DNA from: Acidobacteriaceae bacterium
GTDB taxonomy: Bacteria > Acidobacteriota > Terriglobia > Terriglobales > Acidobacteriaceae
DNA length: 6,623 bases
NCBI GenBank assembly: GCA_003165855.1
Contig: PMXH01000579.1
Coordinates: 1 to 6,623 of the forward strand
Direction: 5' to 3'
The translations under genes were made by a program, and so were the position numbers. Position 1 is the stretch's first letter, and each line of letters starts with the position of its first letter. Of this stretch, positions 5,961-6,623 are shown one piece after another. The notes beneath the pieces were generated by a model, which did not search any database, was not told where the DNA came from, and saw nothing but the letters and a program-made list of their open reading frames with translations.

Positions 5961-6374
5961 ATGAGCCTGGTTCTTGATAGTTCGGTTGCACTCGCCTGGG
6001 TCTATGCCGATGAAACCACCGACGCCGTTCTGCGTTTGTTCGACGACGTGAGACTCTATGGCGCATGGGTTCCGGGGCTATGGCGATGGGAAATTGCGAA
6101 TGTCCTGCAGATGAATGTAAGGCGCGGACGCCACGCCGGAGATTTTCGCGATGGCGCCTTGGCGAGTCTTGCGCTGCTTCCTGTGAAAGTGGACGCTGAA
6201 GCCGACCGGCAAGCCTGGAGCGCCGCTCTACATCTGGCCGAGCGCCATCGGCTCACCGTTTACGATGCGGCGTACCTGGAGATCGCTTCCCGGCGGAAAA
6301 TCGCGCTGGCTACGCTGGACCAGCAACTGCGGGCCGCCGCTATGAGTGAGGGAGTTCAGCTGCTGGGTGCGTGA
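5961..6374 (+). CDS. vapC: PIN-domain ribonuclease toxin, VapC type (module 2)
   Basis: Second PIN toxin, 137 residues, partner of the Phd/YefM antitoxin. The full acidic quartet is present: D6 (LVLDSSVALAW), E44 (LWRWEIANVL), D102 (TVYDAAYLEIA) and D120 (LATLDQQL). The DSSVALAW and TVYDAAYLELA-like motifs mark the VapC subgroup commonly paired with Phd-type antitoxins. The frame is open well upstream, into the antitoxin gene. The ATG at 5961 is chosen because it places the first Asp at residue 6 and has GGAG eight bases upstream. A TTG at 5937, inside the repeat, is an alternative start. It shows little similarity to the module 1 toxin beyond the catalytic residues, so the two modules are not a recent duplication. 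Confidence 0.93.
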   Translation: MSLVLDSSVALAWVYADETTDAVLRLFDDVRLYGAWVPGLWRWEIANVLQMNVRRGRHAGDFRDGALASLALLPVKVDAEADRQAWSAALHLAERHRLTVYDAAYLEIASRRKIALATLDQQLRAAAMSEGVQLLGA

Positions 6375-6463
6375 GGATGGGAGTTCCACTCTCGAAGAGC
6401 GAGAAATGTGGCACCGAGGATTCGTCGTTCGTGGGTCGGAAGTGCGCCAGCACCTCTGGGCCG

Positions 6464-6622
6464 CTACGTCGTTGACACCGAGGTCACAGTTAGAACGCTC
6501 TGGAAGGTGCTGGCTATGCCGTTGCAGGTGTAGGTTCCGAAGATTGTTATCGGACCGGTGGTAGTGACGCCGGTTAGATCAACAGTCGCGGGATCCCCCG
6601 CAGTAATCGTAACTGCTGAATT
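6464..6622 (-). CDS. C-terminal fragment of a Thr-rich, probably Ig-like or surface protein
   Basis: An open frame enters the window at its right edge on the minus strand and ends at TAG (6466-6464), giving 52 residues. It begins NSAVTITAGDPATVDL, continues through GTYTCNGIAS and ends LTVTSVSTT. It has no start codon in view because the rest of the gene lies outside. Composition is very unlike a shadow frame: alternating polar and hydrophobic residues, 14 Thr, only one Cys and no Lys or Arg, as in beta-sandwich repeats of secreted or cell-surface proteins. The Y-T-C-N-G segment resembles the F/G-strand region of Ig-like folds. The exact family is unknown. It converges with the module 2 toxin, 89 bp apart; no clear terminator was found between them. 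Confidence 0.6.
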   Translation of the reverse strand, partial: NSAVTITAGDPATVDLTGVTTTGPITIFGTYTCNGIASTFQSVLTVTSVSTT

Positions 6623-6623
6623 G

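Noticed and set aside
6390..6404. TCTCG-AAGAG-CGAGA hairpin after the module 2 toxin as a terminator
   Set aside because: The stem is only five base pairs and no T-tract follows on either strand.
6421..6441. Possible heptads TTCGTCG/TTCGTGG in the 3' intergenic region
   Set aside because: Only about two imperfect units, not adjacent to a start codon; too weak to count with the three leader arrays.

Overview
The window looks like a chromosomal segment of a GC-rich, soil-type Gram-negative bacterium. Acidobacteriota (Terriglobia) is my best guess, from the mix of proteins, the weak Shine-Dalgarno signals and the repeat-laden leaders. That is an inference from style, not a marker-gene result. 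No rRNA, tRNA, CRISPR array, transposase or origin was seen. Coding density is high. The longest gene-free stretches are 1696-1921 and 5449-5614, both divergent promoter regions.

Layout. 1-621 (+) is the C-terminal half of a PLP-dependent DegT/DnrJ/EryC1 sugar aminotransferase, cut by the window edge. 637-1695 (-) is a secreted lipoprotein with two SH3-like domains. 1922-2530 (+) is an exported DsbA-like thiol-disulfide protein with a CPQC site. 2544-3512 (-) is a cation diffusion facilitator (CDF) metal exporter. 3631-4695 (-) is a 6-phosphofructokinase with a mixed ATP/PPi-type active site. 4827-5448 (-) is a ribbon-helix-helix antitoxin plus PIN-domain toxin (VapBC type). 5615-6374 (+) is a Phd/YefM antitoxin plus a second PIN toxin. 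The two toxin-antitoxin modules are divergent around one 166-bp regulatory region. 6464-6622 (-) is the previously unmarked C-terminal end of a Thr-rich, beta-rich, probably surface or Ig-like protein that runs out of the window.

Regulation visible in sequence. There is a good sigma70-type promoter for phosphofructokinase (TTGCCA-N16-TATGAT). A perfect CRP-type palindrome (TGTGA-N6-TCACA) lies between phosphofructokinase and the CDF gene. A symmetric ATACC/GGTAT array and a CTAGCTTAAGCTAG palindrome lie in front of the two antitoxins, which may be transcribed almost without leaders.

The most unusual feature is a recurrent architecture. Three unrelated genes (the lipoprotein, phosphofructokinase and the second PIN toxin) each carry 14-bp tandem repeats, with a roughly 7-bp sub-period in two of them, directly in front of or across the start codon. 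The repeat sequence differs at each locus, but period and position are the same. This resembles the short tandemly repeated heptanucleotide elements known from cyanobacteria. It is the best candidate here for something undescribed.
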